A stretch of DNA of 64,000 nt from Kiloniellaceae bacterium. GTDB taxonomy: Bacteria > Pseudomonadota > Alphaproteobacteria > Kiloniellales > J153. Of the stretch, positions 47,432-58,559 are shown piece after piece. The first letter of the stretch is position 1. Each line of letters starts with the position of its first letter. Under the pieces are notes generated by a model. The model made no database searches. It was not told the DNA's origin and worked only from the letters and a program-made list of their open reading frames with translations. The position numbers and the translations under genes are program-made. The stretch spans positions 1-64,000 of the forward strand of contig JAJFGJ010000032.1 of the NCBI GenBank assembly GCA_021776175.1, in the 5' to 3' direction.

Positions 47432-48829
47432 GTGATCGACCTGAGCTTCTTCAGCGGCATTCCAGTGGCGGTCCTGGGGCTCGGCCGGTCCGGGCTTTCG
47501 GCGGCGCGGGCCTTGCACGCGTCCGGCGCCGAGGTTTGGGCATGGGATGACAACGAGGACCAGCGCGCCGCCGCGCGGGCCAAGGACATTCCGCTGGTCG
47601 ATCTGAACACCTGCAATTGGCGGGAGCCGACCACGCTGGTTATCTCGCCGGGCATTCCGCACACCCATCCCGCGCCCCACCCGATTGCCGCCCTCGCCCG
47701 CAAGCACAACGTCGAGATCATCGGCGATATCGAGCTTCTCGCCAGAGCCCAGCGTAACGCGCAGTTCATCGGCATAACCGGCACCAACGGGAAATCGACC
47801 ACGACTTCCCTGATCGGCCATATCTTCGAATTGGCCGGACGCGAGGTGGCGGTCGGCGGCAACCTGGGTATGCCGGCCCTGGAGCTTGAGTCCCTGGACA
47901 CGGGCGGCGCCTACGTTCTCGAGATGTCGTCGTACCAGCTCGAAATCACGTTCTCGATTACCTTCGACGTCGCGGTGTTGTTGAACGTTTCGCCCGATCA
48001 CCTCGACCGCCACGGCGGCTTGGAAGGCTATATCGCGGCGAAGCGGCAAATCTTTCACCGCCAAACCCGGCCGCGCACGGCGGTCGTCGGCGTCGACGAC
48101 GATGTTTGCCGGCGTATTTTCGATGACTTGCGCGCCGCCGACGAGCAAGCCGTCGTGCCGGTATCCGGGCATGGTCGGTGCGACGGCGGTGTCTTCGTCG
48201 TCGACGGTGTCTTGCACGACGACACCGACGGTCAGGCGCTGGCGGTCACGGACCTGCGCGAAATAGCAACCCTGCCCGGCGCGCATAATTGGCAAAACGC
48301 GGCCGCAGCCTACGCCGCGTGCAAGGCGGCGGGTATCGAGCCGCCGGTGATCGCCGCCTGCCTGCGCAGCTTTCCCGGCCTGGCGCACCGCCAGGAGTTA
48401 ATCGCCATCATCGACGGAGTCGCCTACATCAACGACTCCAAGGCCACCAACGCCGACGCCGCCGGCAAGGCGCTGTCGTGCTATGGCCAGATCTATTGGA
48501 TCGCGGGCGGCCAAGCCAAGCAAGGCGGCCTCGCCGGCTTGGAGCCTCACTACCCGCGCATTGCTCATGCCTTTCTCATTGGCGAATCCGAAGCCGGCTT
48601 CGCCGAGGCGCTGAACGGCAAGGCCGCGTTGAGCCGCTGCGGCACGCTCGCCCAGGCCGTGGCCGCCGCGCGCGAACTGGCGCTTGCCGAAGGCAAGGCC
48701 GGCGCGGTCGTCCTGTTATCCCCGGCCTGCGCGTCGTTCGATCAATTCACGGACTTCGAGGCCCGCGGCGAGGCGTTCCGCGCCCTGGTCGAAGAACTGC
48801 CCGGCGAGCGGGAGGACGTCCCGCTATGA
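47432..48829 (+). CDS. murD: UDP-N-acetylmuramoylalanine-D-glutamate ligase
   Basis: A 465-residue Mur ligase that adds D-glutamate to UDP-MurNAc-L-Ala. The N-terminal Rossmann-like domain has VLGLGRSGLSAARAL; the ATP loop is TGTNGKSTTTSLIGHI (about residue 115); NVSPDHLDRHG and INDSKATNADA follow. The start is GTG at 47432 with GAGGGAGCG upstream. It overlaps ftsW by ATGA. Confidence 0.96.
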   Translation: MIDLSFFSGIPVAVLGLGRSGLSAARALHASGAEVWAWDDNEDQRAAARAKDIPLVDLNTCNWREPTTLVISPGIPHTHPAPHPIAALARKHNVEIIGDIELLARAQRNAQFIGITGTNGKSTTTSLIGHIFELAGREVAVGGNLGMPALELESLDTGGAYVLEMSSYQLEITFSITFDVAVLLNVSPDHLDRHGGLEGYIAAKRQIFHRQTRPRTAVVGVDDDVCRRIFDDLRAADEQAVVPVSGHGRCDGGVFVVDGVLHDDTDGQALAVTDLREIATLPGAHNWQNAAAAYAACKAAGIEPPVIAACLRSFPGLAHRQELIAIIDGVAYINDSKATNADAAGKALSCYGQIYWIAGGQAKQGGLAGLEPHYPRIAHAFLIGESEAGFAEALNGKAALSRCGTLAQAVAAARELALAEGKAGAVVLLSPACASFDQFTDFEARGEAFRALVEELPGEREDVPL

Positions 48830-49953
48830 TGCAGCTCGCGCGCAACGATACCAGTGTTCTCGGCCGATGGTGGTGGACCGTCGACCGTTGGACGCTGGCG
48901 GCGCTGATTACCCTCATGGGATTTGGCACCGTTCTCATCATGGCGGTCTCACCCGCCGCCGCCGCGCGGATCGGCGGCTTGGAGGTGTTCCAGCTGGCGC
49001 AACGTCAATTCGTTTTTCTGATCCTCGGCCTGGCTCTGGTGATCGCGGTTTCCTTGCTGGACAGCCGTAGCGTGCGCCGCTTGGCGATCCTGGGCCTGGC
49101 GGGCAGTTATATCCTCTTGGCCGCCACGCTCTTGATCGGACCGGAGATCAAGGGCGCGACCCGCTGGCTCAGCCTGGGTGGATTTTCGTTCCAACCCTCC
49201 GAGTTCGCCAAGCCGTGCTTCGCTGTCGGCGCCGCTTGGATGCTCGCCTGTCAAAAAGCGGAAAACGGTGTCCCCGGCCAGTGGATCGCCGGCGGCATGT
49301 GGCTGCTGTTGGTTGGCTTGCTGCTCGCCCAACCCGACCTCGGTCAGAGCATCGTTGTAACCGCGGTCTGGGGCCTGCAACTTTTCCTGGCCGGCCTGTC
49401 CCTGACACTGGTCGCCGCACTGGCGGCGCTGGGTGTTTTCGGCCTGGCCGGCGCCTACTTCATGTATCCGCACGTCGCGGCACGAATCGACGGCTTTTTC
49501 GATGCCGGCGCCGGAGACCGTTATCAAATAGAACGCTCGATCGAGGCGTTCTCACGCGGCGGCCTGCTCGGGCGCGGCCCCGGCGAAGGCAGCGTCAAGG
49601 CTCAACTGCCCGATGCGCATTCCGATTTCATATTCGCCGTGGCGGGGGAGGAATTAGGGCTCATCGCCTGCCTCGCCATCGTCGCCTTGTTCGCCTTCAT
49701 CGTGCTGCGCGGTTTCACACACCTGTTGCAGGAAGACAGCATATTCGTGTTGCTGGCGTGCACCGGCTTGCTGGGCCAGTTCGGCCTCCAGGCCCTAATC
49801 AACATGGGCTCGACCCTGCATCTCATACCCACGAAGGGCATGACCCTGCCGTTCATTAGTTACGGTGGCTCGTCCCTACTGGCGCTGGCGCTCGGCATGG
49901 GCATGGTGCTGGCGCTGACCCGGCGGCGTGCCGGACCCGGAGAGATTCCATGA
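48826..49953 (+). CDS. ftsW: Septal peptidoglycan glycosyltransferase FtsW
   Basis: A 375-residue SEDS-family polymerase with ten predicted membrane helices, working with FtsI at the septum. The signature near the C-terminus, INMGSTLHLIPTKGMTLPFISYGGSS, is clear when read in parts (INMGSTLHLIPTKG, LPFISYGGSS). GATRWLSLGGFSFQPSEFAK and LLAQPDLGQS are typical. The ATG at 48826 overlaps the murD stop; longer upstream readings lie within murD and are not used. Confidence 0.96.
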   Translation: MMQLARNDTSVLGRWWWTVDRWTLAALITLMGFGTVLIMAVSPAAAARIGGLEVFQLAQRQFVFLILGLALVIAVSLLDSRSVRRLAILGLAGSYILLAATLLIGPEIKGATRWLSLGGFSFQPSEFAKPCFAVGAAWMLACQKAENGVPGQWIAGGMWLLLVGLLLAQPDLGQSIVVTAVWGLQLFLAGLSLTLVAALAALGVFGLAGAYFMYPHVAARIDGFFDAGAGDRYQIERSIEAFSRGGLLGRGPGEGSVKAQLPDAHSDFIFAVAGEELGLIACLAIVALFAFIVLRGFTHLLQEDSIFVLLACTGLLGQFGLQALINMGSTLHLIPTKGMTLPFISYGGSSLLALALGMGMVLALTRRRAGPGEIP

Positions 49954-51095
49954 CCGCGCGGGAACCCAAGCGCGTCGTGCTCGCCGCCGGAGGAACCGGG
50001 GGCCACATGTTCCCCGCCCAGGCGCTGGCGCGCGAATTGCTGGCCCGCGGAATTGGGGTCGCCTTGGTCACCGACCGGCGCGGCGGCGGTTTCGGGCCCG
50101 ATTTGCCGCAGGTCGAGACTTACCGGATCAGTGCCGGCGCCTTGGCCGGGCGCGGCCCCTTGGGAAAGGCATCGAACATCCTGCGCTTGGGGCTCGGATA
50201 CCTGCAGGCGCGCCGTTATATCAAGGCGTACCAGGCCGAAGGCGTTGTCGGCTTCGGCGGTTATCCTTCGGTGCCGACGGTCTTCGCCGGGTCTCACCTG
50301 GGCTTACGCGTTGTGCTGCACGAGCAAAACGCGGTTCTGGGCCGCGCGAACCGCCTGCTCGCCGGCCGCGCGGAATCCCTGGCCACATCGTTCGCCGAAG
50401 TCGATGGCGTGCCCGGTCCCTGCACCGCCAAAATCCGCTTTACCGGCAACCCGGTCCGGCCCGCCATAGCGGCGCTGGGCCGCCGGCCCTATGCCCTGCC
50501 GGGTGAGGCAGATGCGATTCGCCTTCTGGTGACGGGCGGAAGCCAAGGCGCCAGCATATTCAACGATGTCGTGCCGGAGGCTCTGTGCCGCTTGCCGCGA
50601 GACCTGCGTGCCCGCATCGAAATCTGCCAACAAGTTCGGGGCGAGGCATTGGAGCGCATCGCCACTGCTTACGACGCCAGCGGCATCCGTCACGACCTGC
50701 GCCGCTTTTTCGATGACATGCCGGAGCGATTGGCGGCGGCGCATCTGGTCATCTGCCGCGCCGGCGCCTCGACCATAAGCGAGCTGACGGCGGCGGGCCG
50801 GCCGGGCTTACTGGTCCCCTACCCCACGGCGACCGACGATCACCAGAGCGCGAACGCGCGGCGCCTGGCCGAGGCGGGGGGCGGCTGGCTCATCCCGCAA
50901 GCAGCCTTGAGCGCGCCATACCTGGCGGAACGGCTAGGGTCCCTGCTGTCCAACCCGGCGCTTTTGGGCAAGGCATCGCGCTGTGCCCGCGCGGCGGCGC
51001 GCGATGACGCGGCGAAAGACCTGGCCGACGTTGTTTGCGCGCCGAGCAATGACAATGGCGATACACGCGCCCATCGAGGAGAGGCAGCGGCATGA
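49950..51095 (+). CDS. murG: UDP-GlcNAc:lipid I N-acetylglucosaminyltransferase
   Basis: A 381-residue GT-B glycosyltransferase on the cytoplasmic face of the membrane that converts lipid I to lipid II. Motifs: [16 protein letters not shown] (residues about 12-27), [39 protein letters not shown] and [11 protein letters not shown]. The ATG overlaps the ftsW stop (ATGA) and the stop overlaps murC. Confidence 0.96.
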   Translation: MTAREPKRVVLAAGGTGGHMFPAQALARELLARGIGVALVTDRRGGGFGPDLPQVETYRISAGALAGRGPLGKASNILRLGLGYLQARRYIKAYQAEGVVGFGGYPSVPTVFAGSHLGLRVVLHEQNAVLGRANRLLAGRAESLATSFAEVDGVPGPCTAKIRFTGNPVRPAIAALGRRPYALPGEADAIRLLVTGGSQGASIFNDVVPEALCRLPRDLRARIEICQQVRGEALERIATAYDASGIRHDLRRFFDDMPERLAAAHLVICRAGASTISELTAAGRPGLLVPYPTATDDHQSANARRLAEAGGGWLIPQAALSAPYLAERLGSLLSNPALLGKASRCARAAARDDAAKDLADVVCAPSNDNGDTRAHRGEAAA

Positions 51096-52534
51096 GACGC
51101 CTTCCGCTAAATATCGGGACCATCCACTTTGTCGGCATTGGCGGTATCGGCATGAGCGGTATCGCGGAGATTCTCCATAACCTGAACTACAAGATTCAAG
51201 GCAGCGATCTGGCGGAAAACGCCAACGTCCAGCGCCTGCGGGACATGGGCATTCCGGTTGCAATCGGCCACAAGGCCGAGAACGTGGAACACGTTCAAGC
51301 CGTGGTCGTGTCCTCGGCGGTCAAAGCCGACAATCCGGAAGTCTCGGCGGCACGGGCGCGCCTGATACCCATCGTCCGGCGCGCCGAGATGCTGGGCGAG
51401 CTCATGCGTTTGAAGTGGGCGGTGGCGGTCGGCGGCACCCACGGCAAGACGACCACGACATCGCTCATCGCCGCCCTGCTGGACGGCGGCGGCATCGACC
51501 CGACCGTGATCATCGGCGGCATCGTGAACGCCTATGGCACCAACGCGCGCCTGGGCCAGGGCGATTGGATGGTGGTCGAAGCGGACGAAAGCGACGGCAG
51601 CTTCGTCAAGCTGCCGGCGACCATCGCCGTGGTCACGAATATCGACCCGGAGCACATGGAGTTCTATGGCTCGCTCGACGCCCTGCACGAGGCCTTCGAG
51701 GTCTTCGTCGAGAATATTCCGTTTTACGGCCTGGCGGTTCTTTGCATCGATCACCCGGCGGTGCAGGCGCTGATCGGCCGGATCGAGGACCGGCGCATCG
51801 TCACCTATGGCTTCAGCCCTCAAGCGGACGTGCGCGCGGTCAACTTGTCCGCCGGGCGGGGAGCGCAGCGCTTCGACATAGAGATCGATGGCCGCGCCGA
51901 CGAAACCAAAAGAAAAATCGAGGGCGTCGATCTACCCATGGCGGGAGAACACAACGTTCTGAACGCTCTGGCCGCGATCGCGGTGGCACGCGAGATTGGG
52001 GTCGCGGACGAAAGTATTTTGACCGCCATGGCCGGCTTCGCGGGCGTCAAGAGGCGCTTCACCAAGACCGGCGAGGTCAATGGCATCACCGTGATCGACG
52101 ATTACGGCCACCACCCGGTCGAAATCGCGGCGGTTCTGAAAGCGGCGCGCCAGGCGTCCGACGCCAAGGTCATCGCGATCATGCAGCCGCACCGCTACAG
52201 CCGCCTCGCCGACCTGTTCGAGGAGTTCTGTTCCTGTTTCAACGACGCCGATCACGTCATCGTGGCCGATGTCTACGCCGCCGGCGAGGCACCGATCGAG
52301 GGTGCGGACCGCGATGGCCTGGTCGAAGGCATGCGCGCGCGCGGGCACCGCAACGTCACCGCCTTGACGGATCGAACACTGCTCGCGCCGCTGGTTTCCG
52401 AGTTGGCGAAGCCGGGCGACTACGTGGTCTGCCTGGGCGCGGGCAACATCACCGCTTGGGCGCACGACCTGCCGGCCGAGCTTGAGCGAACTATCGCCGC
52501 GCGTGGCCCGAAATCGGCGGAGATAGGGCAATGA
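51092..52534 (+). CDS. murC: UDP-N-acetylmuramate-L-alanine ligase
   Basis: A 480-residue Mur ligase that adds L-alanine to UDP-MurNAc, the first peptide step. The N-terminal domain has [18 protein letters not shown]; the ATP loop is [17 protein letters not shown] (about residue 114); [22 protein letters not shown] and [11 protein letters not shown] are MurC signatures. The start ATG overlaps murG and the stop overlaps murB. Confidence 0.97.
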   Translation: MRRLPLNIGTIHFVGIGGIGMSGIAEILHNLNYKIQGSDLAENANVQRLRDMGIPVAIGHKAENVEHVQAVVVSSAVKADNPEVSAARARLIPIVRRAEMLGELMRLKWAVAVGGTHGKTTTTSLIAALLDGGGIDPTVIIGGIVNAYGTNARLGQGDWMVVEADESDGSFVKLPATIAVVTNIDPEHMEFYGSLDALHEAFEVFVENIPFYGLAVLCIDHPAVQALIGRIEDRRIVTYGFSPQADVRAVNLSAGRGAQRFDIEIDGRADETKRKIEGVDLPMAGEHNVLNALAAIAVAREIGVADESILTAMAGFAGVKRRFTKTGEVNGITVIDDYGHHPVEIAAVLKAARQASDAKVIAIMQPHRYSRLADLFEEFCSCFNDADHVIVADVYAAGEAPIEGADRDGLVEGMRARGHRNVTALTDRTLLAPLVSELAKPGDYVVCLGAGNITAWAHDLPAELERTIAARGPKSAEIGQ

Positions 52535-53481
52535 ACGTCATGGCAAAGCGTATGGAGACGACCTTAACCGACCGCCTGCCCAAGGTGCGCGGCCGCTACC
52601 GCGAGAATGCCCCCCTTGCCGGGGTCACATGGTTTCGTGTCGGCGGCCCCGCGGAAGTCGTGTTCCGGCCGGCGGACATGGAAGATCTGTCGCATTTCCT
52701 GCGCGACAAGCCCGCCGAGGTGCCGGTGACGGTGATCGGCGTCGGGTCCAATCTCCTGGTTCGCGACGGCGGCGTGCCGGGAGTCGTCGTTCGCCTAGGA
52801 CGCGCCTTCGCCAATATCGCGGTCGAGGGCCGTAGCATTGTCTGCGGCGCGGCTTGCCTGGACATGAATGTGGCGATCTCGGCTAAGAACACGGGCATTG
52901 CCGGTTTGGAATTCCTTTGCGGCGTGCCCGGCACCATCGGCGGTGCCTTGCGTATGAATGCCGGCGCCTATGGCCGCGAAACCAAGGACATTTTGGTCGA
53001 GGCACATGTCCTCGACCCGCGCGGACAAATCCACGTCCTAAAGGGCGGCGAACTGGGCATGACCTACCGCAAGTCGGCCCTGCCCTGCGACTGGATCTTC
53101 GTGCAGGCCCGCTTGCGCGGCGAAACTGGCGACCCGGAAGCGATTGCCCGGCGCATGAAGGAAATTCAAGCCGAGCGTGGCGGCAGCCAACCTGTCCGCA
53201 GCCGAACCGGCGGTTCGACCTTCAAGAACCCGCCCGGCCATAAGGCCTGGGAGCTGATCGACAAAGCCGGTTGCCGGGGACTGCGGCGCGGCGCGGCGAT
53301 GGTTTCGGAACAGCATTGCAACTTCCTTATTAACACCGGCGACGCAACCGCGGCCGACTTGGAGTTCCTGGGCGAGGAAGTTCGCGCGAGAGTTTACCAG
53401 GCCAGCGGCATTCGCCTGGAGTGGGAAATACGGCGCATCGGCCTGCCCAGCGTTCCGCGCCACTGGGGCGGCGGTCTATGA
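52531..53481 (+). CDS. murB: UDP-N-acetylenolpyruvoylglucosamine reductase
   Basis: A 316-residue FAD enzyme that reduces UDP-GlcNAc-enolpyruvate to UDP-MurNAc. FAD-binding and active-site runs: [47 protein letters not shown] and [17 protein letters not shown]. The likely catalytic serine is in [11 protein letters not shown]. It overlaps murC by ATGA and ddl by ATGA. Confidence 0.96.
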   Translation: MNVMAKRMETTLTDRLPKVRGRYRENAPLAGVTWFRVGGPAEVVFRPADMEDLSHFLRDKPAEVPVTVIGVGSNLLVRDGGVPGVVVRLGRAFANIAVEGRSIVCGAACLDMNVAISAKNTGIAGLEFLCGVPGTIGGALRMNAGAYGRETKDILVEAHVLDPRGQIHVLKGGELGMTYRKSALPCDWIFVQARLRGETGDPEAIARRMKEIQAERGGSQPVRSRTGGSTFKNPPGHKAWELIDKAGCRGLRRGAAMVSEQHCNFLINTGDATAADLEFLGEEVRARVYQASGIRLEWEIRRIGLPSVPRHWGGGL

Positions 53482-54410
53482 ATCGCCGCATCACCGTACT
53501 CAAGGGAGGGACCTCGGCCGAGCGCGAGGTGTCTCTGGTTAGCGGCGCCGCCTGCGCCGCCGCACTGCGCGAAGTCGGCTATGACGTGAACGAGGTCGAT
53601 GTGACCGGCGATGTCGGCGCCTTGCTGCGCGCGCTCTCGACACCGCCGCCGGATGCCGTGTTCAACGCCTTGCACGGGCGCTGGGGCGAGGACGGTTGCG
53701 TGCAGGGCCTGCTTGAACTGCTGCGCCTGCCTTACACCCATTCCGGAGTCATGGCCTCGGCCCTGGCCATGAACAAGCAGATGACCAAGCACCTGGTCGC
53801 CGCTCACGGTGTCATCTCGCCCGAAGGCATCGTCGTGCGCCGCGAAGACCTCATCAAGGGCGAGCCGATGGTGCCGCCATATGTGGTCAAGCCCTTGAAA
53901 GAAGGCTCCAGTGTCGGCGTGCGCATTGTCCTCGAGGGTGACAACCGCCCGGTCCTGGACGACGCCGATTGGACTTACGGCGGAGACCTCCTGGTCGAGC
54001 GTTTCATACCCGGCCGCGAGTTGACGGTCGGCGTCATGGGCGAACGCGCCCTAGCGGTAACCGAGATTAAACCGCGCGAGGGATTTTACGACTACGAGGC
54101 CAAGTACACCGAGGAACGCGCCGATCATCTGGTCCCGGCGCCGCTTCCCAAGGCCATAACCGAATCGGCCATGAGCAGCGCGCGGGCGGCCCACCGGGCG
54201 CTCGGCTGCCGGGGCGTTTCGCGCTCGGATTTTCGCTACGACGATACCCAAGCCAAGAACGGAGAGGCCGGCGAGCTTTATTTCCTGGAGGTCAACACCC
54301 AACCCGGCATGACGCCGCTAAGCCTGGTCCCGGAACAAGCCGCGCACTTGGGCATGTCTTTCAGCGAGTTGTGCAAATGGATGGTGGAGAACGCCGCATG
54401 CGATTCCTGA
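53478..54410 (+). CDS. ddl: D-alanine-D-alanine ligase
   Basis: A 310-residue ATP-grasp enzyme that makes D-Ala-D-Ala for MurF. Motifs: [19 protein letters not shown] near the start, [47 protein letters not shown] and [19 protein letters not shown]. The start ATG at 53478 overlaps the murB stop. The stop lies inside the first codons of ftsQ (13-base overlap). Confidence 0.96.
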   Translation: MNRRITVLKGGTSAEREVSLVSGAACAAALREVGYDVNEVDVTGDVGALLRALSTPPPDAVFNALHGRWGEDGCVQGLLELLRLPYTHSGVMASALAMNKQMTKHLVAAHGVISPEGIVVRREDLIKGEPMVPPYVVKPLKEGSSVGVRIVLEGDNRPVLDDADWTYGGDLLVERFIPGRELTVGVMGERALAVTEIKPREGFYDYEAKYTEERADHLVPAPLPKAITESAMSSARAAHRALGCRGVSRSDFRYDDTQAKNGEAGELYFLEVNTQPGMTPLSLVPEQAAHLGMSFSELCKWMVENAACDS

Positions 54411-55297
54411 CGCTGATCGCGCCTTGGCGCGCGGAACCGGCCAAGCGCCCACCGAAACGCCGCACACGCGCGAAGAATGGCGCCAAACCGCGCCGTGGGC
54501 GCCGAGGACCCGATTGGCGCTTTCGCCGGCGGGCCGCCGCCAGCGCGCTCGGCGCCTTAATCCTAGGCGGCCTGATCGGCCTGTGGTCGAATGGCTGGAT
54601 AGACCGGCAAGCTGGCCGAGCTTGGCAATCGGCCCTGAATGCGACGGCCAAGGCCGGGTTAAGGGTCGAAGACATCTTGGTCGAAGGCCGCGGCCTCACG
54701 GTGCGCAGTCAGATACTGGAAACGTTGAACCTTGACCGTGGCGATCCGATCCTCGGTTTCGATCCCCATGGCGCCAAGGAAATGCTCGAGCGTTTGCCCT
54801 GGGTCCGCGAGGCCGAGGTCGTTCGGCGCCTGCCGAATGTCGTGTTCGTGCGCTTGGCCGAACGGGCACCGCTGGCGTTGTGGCAAAGCAATGGCAAGTT
54901 GACGGTTATCGACAGCCGCGGCGAAATCGTCCAAGGCGCGCCTCCAGAAGCCTTTGCCTCACTTCCTTTGCTGGTCGGCGAGAACGTGCCGCGTCATGCC
55001 CTCAAACTCATTTCGTTACTCGACAGCGAGCCGGACCTGCGACCGCGAGTCGCCGCCGCGGTGCTGGTGCGTGGGCGGCGCTGGAACGTACGGCTAGACG
55101 GCGGCATCGACGTGCGCCTGCCGGAAAGCGATCCCCGGGCGGCTTGGGCGCAACTGGCGCAAATGCAGCGCGAGCACGGTGTGCTCGAACGCGATGTGAT
55201 CGCCATAGATCTGCGCATGCCGGATCGCCTGGTCGTGCGGACGGCGCCGGGCGCCAAACCGAACCGCGGCAAACCGGGCGACGGCGAAGAGACATGA
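54398..55297 (+). CDS. ftsQ: Cell division protein FtsQ
   Basis: A 299-residue bitopic divisome protein. A very basic cytoplasmic N-terminus (about residues 8-48, rich in R and K) precedes one membrane helix (about 49-67), a POTRA domain (VEDILVEGRGLTVRSQILETLN and GFDPHGAKEMLERLPWVREA, about 84-140) and the FtsQ beta domain. The ATG at 54398 has GGTGGAGA upstream, inside the end of ddl. It links FtsL/FtsB with the rest of the division machine. Confidence 0.94.
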   Translation: MRFLTLIAPWRAEPAKRPPKRRTRAKNGAKPRRGRRGPDWRFRRRAAASALGALILGGLIGLWSNGWIDRQAGRAWQSALNATAKAGLRVEDILVEGRGLTVRSQILETLNLDRGDPILGFDPHGAKEMLERLPWVREAEVVRRLPNVVFVRLAERAPLALWQSNGKLTVIDSRGEIVQGAPPEAFASLPLLVGENVPRHALKLISLLDSEPDLRPRVAAAVLVRGRRWNVRLDGGIDVRLPESDPRAAWAQLAQMQREHGVLERDVIAIDLRMPDRLVVRTAPGAKPNRGKPGDGEET

Positions 55298-55303
55298 GAT
55301 TTA

Positions 55304-56596
55304 ATGAACACCATGACAATGGCTAAAACCAAAGGCGGCCTCGTCGCCGCCCTGGATATCGGATGCAGCAAGGTATGTTGCTTCATCGCCCGTGCCGACG
55401 ATGGCGATCGGCCGCGCGTAATAGGCATCGGCCAGCAGGCCAGCCGCGGCATCAAGAACGGCGCTGTCGTCGATATGGCTGGCGCCGAGGCGGCGATTCT
55501 CAATGCGGTCCACGCCGCCGAGCTCATGGCGGGAGAAACCATCGACCGGGTGATCGTGAGCTTGGCCGGTGGGCATCCGACATCGAGTTCCGTCGGCGTG
55601 CAAATCGCGCTGAACGGCCACGAGGTCGGGGACGCGGATCTACGGCGCGCGTTTAACCATTGCCATCAAACCCATGGCCTGGACGGGCGCAATGGAGAGG
55701 GCCGCCAAGCCGATAGCGGCCGCCAGACGATTCATTCGATTCCCACCGCCTACACGATCGACGGCAACCGCGGTGTCCGCGACCCGCGCGGCATGTGCGG
55801 CGACCGGCTGGGCGTCAACATTCATTTCGTAACCGCCGCGACCAGCGCGGTCCGCAATCTGACAACTTGCATCCGGCGTTGTCATCTGGATATCGCCGGC
55901 TATGTGGTGGCGCCCTTCGCGTCCGGCCTGTCCTCACTCGCGGACGACGAGCTTGAACTGGGGGTCACCGTAATCGACATGGGCGGCGGCATCACCAGTA
56001 TCGCCGTCTTTTACGAGGGCAGCGTCGTCTTTACCGACGTGGTGCCCGTGGGTGGCAATCATGTGACCAAGGATATCGCCCGGGGCCTGTCGACAACGCT
56101 CGCTCATGCCGAGCGCCTGAAGACTCTCTATGGGCACGCCATGGCCACGGACGCCGACGCGCGCGAGATGATCGACGTTCCGCAAGTTGGCGAGGAAGAC
56201 GACGCGAACGCCCGCCAAGTTCCGCGCTCTCTCTTGATCGGCATTATTCAGCCGCGCCTTGAGGAGACCTTCGAGCTGGTCCGTTCGCACCTTGAGGCGA
56301 GCGGTTTTGGCAAGCTAGGCGGGCGCCGGGTGGTCTTAACCGGCGGCGCTTCCCTGCTGCCGGGCATGCGCGAGCTTGGCGGTCTGATTCTGGATAAGCA
56401 GCTGCGCGTTGGCCGGCCCACGCGGGTCAGCGGCCTGGCCGAGGCGACGGCGGGACCGGCCTACGCGACCTGCGCGGGACTACTGCTCCATGGCGCCGCC
56501 GAGGACCGGACCGCGCCGGGAAAATCACCAGCCGTGTCGCAAACGCCGGAGAATTTATTCGGCCGCGTCGGCCACTGGCTGAGGGAACATTTTTGA
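55304..56596 (+). CDS. ftsA: Cell division protein FtsA
   Basis: A 430-residue actin-like ATPase that tethers FtsZ to the membrane. Phosphate and nucleotide motifs: LVAALDIGCSKVCC (about residues 12-25), the 1C domain with VSLAGGHPTSSSVGVQI, VTVIDMGGGITSIAVF (about 222), and VLTGGASLLPGM (about 345). The C-terminus NLFGRVGHWLREHF is the expected amphipathic membrane-targeting helix. ATG at 55304 is six bases after ftsQ. Confidence 0.96.
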   Translation: MNTMTMAKTKGGLVAALDIGCSKVCCFIARADDGDRPRVIGIGQQASRGIKNGAVVDMAGAEAAILNAVHAAELMAGETIDRVIVSLAGGHPTSSSVGVQIALNGHEVGDADLRRAFNHCHQTHGLDGRNGEGRQADSGRQTIHSIPTAYTIDGNRGVRDPRGMCGDRLGVNIHFVTAATSAVRNLTTCIRRCHLDIAGYVVAPFASGLSSLADDELELGVTVIDMGGGITSIAVFYEGSVVFTDVVPVGGNHVTKDIARGLSTTLAHAERLKTLYGHAMATDADAREMIDVPQVGEEDDANARQVPRSLLIGIIQPRLEETFELVRSHLEASGFGKLGGRRVVLTGGASLLPGMRELGGLILDKQLRVGRPTRVSGLAEATAGPAYATCAGLLLHGAAEDRTAPGKSPAVSQTPENLFGRVGHWLREHF

Positions 56597-56691
56597 GAAC
56601 GGCGATCGGACGCTCCGGCCGGATCGGAGCAACGCGTTTTTTCGAGTCGAGACATCGGCTTTATCCATAAAGAGGGGCAATGGAGGACGTC

Positions 56692-58461
56692 ATGACCTTG
56701 AACTTAAGTGTACCGAAGACAGAATTTAACCTGGCACCCAAGATCACCGTTATCGGGGTTGGCGGGGCTGGCGGCAACGCGGTCAACAACATGATCCAGT
56801 CGAACGTCGAAGGCGTCGACTTCATGATCTCGAATACGGATGCCCAGGCCTTGGGCCTGTCGCTTTGCGAGCGCCGCATACAGATGGGGCGCAACATCAC
56901 GCAAGGCCTGGGCGCCGGTTCGCGTCCAGACATCGGGCGGGCCGCGGCGGAAGAGCAGCTCGACGAAATTCTGGCGGAACTGGACGGCGCCAACATGGTG
57001 TTCATTACCGCCGGCATGGGCGGCGGCACCGGAACCGGCGCGGCACCCGTGATTGCCCGCGCCGCACGCGAAGCCGGTATCCTGACCGTCGGCGTGGTCA
57101 CCAAGCCGTTCCAGTTCGAGGGCGTGCACAGGATGCGCATGGCCGAGGCTGGAATCACCGAGATGACGCAGTACGTCGATACCCTGATCGTTATTCCGAA
57201 TCAGAACCTGTTTCGTGTCGCCAATGAGAAAACAACCTTCGCCGACGCCTTCAAAATGGCCGACGACGTGCTGCGATCGGGTGTGCGCGGCGTCACCGAC
57301 CTGATGGTCATGCCGGGCCTGATCAACTTGGATTTCGCCGATATCCGTTCGGTCATGACCGAAATGGGCAAGGCCATGATGGGCACCGGCGAGGCCGAAG
57401 GCGAAAATCGCGCCCTCGACGCCGCCGAAGCAGCGATCTCGAACCCCTTGCTCGACGATGTTTCCATGAAAGGCGCGCGCGGTGTCTTGATCAATATCTC
57501 GGGCGGCATGGATCTCACACTCTTCGAGGTCGACGAGACGGCCAACCGGATTCGCGACGAGGTCGACCCCGATGCCAATATCATCTTTGGCGCGATCTTC
57601 GATCAAAGTCTGGAGGGCCGGATGCGGGTCTCCGTGGTCGCGACCGGGATCGAGGCCGAGGCGGCGCAAGCCCCGGTCCCGGGATCGAATCCGCTTAGCC
57701 TGGTTTCCGATCGGGGTGCCCCGCGTATCGCCGGATACGGCGGCGGTTCCGGCGGCGGCGTGGCTCAGGCGGTAAGCGCAGCACAGGCATACGAACCGGC
57801 CTACGAAGCCCAGGAAGAACCGTTGGCACGTAGCGAGCCAAGCATGGTCGTCGAGGAACCGGTAACCCGAGGCGAAGCCGCGCCTCAAGACGAGTTTCAG
57901 GGTAACCGCCTCTTCGCGTACTCGCAGGCGGCGGTGCCGGAAGAGCGTGATTCCGGCACAAGGCGCGAGGCCGGCTCCGCGGCACAGTCCGAGGGCTCGG
58001 ACCTGCTGGAGGCGGCACCGCGGCACGATGTCTTCATAGCGCCCAAGGCCATCGAAGCAAGCATGGAAACGGAATTGGACTCGGCTCAAGCGGCGGCCGA
58101 TCCCTTTGCGGCGGCGGCCGTATCCAATGGATCGCCGACACCTGAGACAGATCGGCCAGGCCTCGGCTTCGACCGTAAGAAAGCCCAGCGGCTGTTCGCG
58201 AACTTCACCGAGAATGCGGCCAAGGCCTTGTCGGCGGCATCTCAACCGAGCGAGCCGCGGGCGGCGCGGCGCGGCGAACCGAACCTGGGCGAGAGCAGCC
58301 GTGAGTCCAAGCAAGCGCCGAATTTGCCCGAGCAGCCGGCGGGCCATGCCACCGCGCAACCCGGTCTACTCGGACTCGACGCCGCACCGGCGGCGGAAAC
58401 CGCGCGCGAGGAAGAGGATTTCCTGGATATTCCAGCGTTCCTCCGGCGTCAGGCCAACTAG
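56692..58461 (+). CDS. ftsZ: Cell division protein FtsZ, long-linker form
   Basis: A 589-residue tubulin-like GTPase that forms the division ring. The GTPase domain (about residues 14-320) has [18 protein letters not shown] and the G-box [16 protein letters not shown] disordered acidic and alanine-rich linker of about 240 residues follows, then the C-terminal peptide [14 protein letters not shown], which binds FtsA. The length is typical of alphaproteobacterial FtsZ. The ATG at 56692 has GGAGG five bases upstream; the ATG at 56680 is an alternative. A GAGTC (56644) and a DnaA-box-like TTATCCATA (56661) lie in the 95-base gap after ftsA. Confidence 0.97.
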   Translation: MTLNLSVPKTEFNLAPKITVIGVGGAGGNAVNNMIQSNVEGVDFMISNTDAQALGLSLCERRIQMGRNITQGLGAGSRPDIGRAAAEEQLDEILAELDGANMVFITAGMGGGTGTGAAPVIARAAREAGILTVGVVTKPFQFEGVHRMRMAEAGITEMTQYVDTLIVIPNQNLFRVANEKTTFADAFKMADDVLRSGVRGVTDLMVMPGLINLDFADIRSVMTEMGKAMMGTGEAEGENRALDAAEAAISNPLLDDVSMKGARGVLINISGGMDLTLFEVDETANRIRDEVDPDANIIFGAIFDQSLEGRMRVSVVATGIEAEAAQAPVPGSNPLSLVSDRGAPRIAGYGGGSGGGVAQAVSAAQAYEPAYEAQEEPLARSEPSMVVEEPVTRGEAAPQDEFQGNRLFAYSQAAVPEERDSGTRREAGSAAQSEGSDLLEAAPRHDVFIAPKAIEASMETELDSAQAAADPFAAAAVSNGSPTPETDRPGLGFDRKKAQRLFANFTENAAKALSAASQPSEPRAARRGEPNLGESSRESKQAPNLPEQPAGHATAQPGLLGLDAAPAAETAREEEDFLDIPAFLRRQAN

Positions 58462-58478
58462 GCGAAGCGCCTGAAGAA

Positions 58479-58503
58479 CCCGGCGGCGGCAATAACCGCC
58501 GGG
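58479..58503 (+). terminator. First hairpin after ftsZ
   Basis: CCCGGCGG (58479-58486) pairs with CCGCCGGG (58496-58503) around a 9-base loop, 18 bases after the ftsZ stop. No T-run follows directly; it acts with the next hairpin. Confidence 0.55.
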
Positions 58504-58510
58504 CAAGACA

Positions 58511-58559
58511 CGGCCGCTCGGGGAAGCCCCTTAAAGTCCCCGGGCGGCCGCCTATTTTT
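58511..58559 (+). terminator. Rho-independent terminator of the dcw operon
   Basis: GGCCGCTCGGGGA (58512-58524) pairs with TCCCCGGGCGGCC (58537-58549), with one mismatch, and is followed by a short T-run (58555-58559). It should end the long dcw transcript before lpxC. Confidence 0.8.

Noticed and set aside
48289..48825. Upstream extension of ftsW by 179 codons
   Set aside because: It lies entirely within murD in another frame; the ATG at 48826 gives the family-typical FtsW N-terminus and a 4-base overlap.
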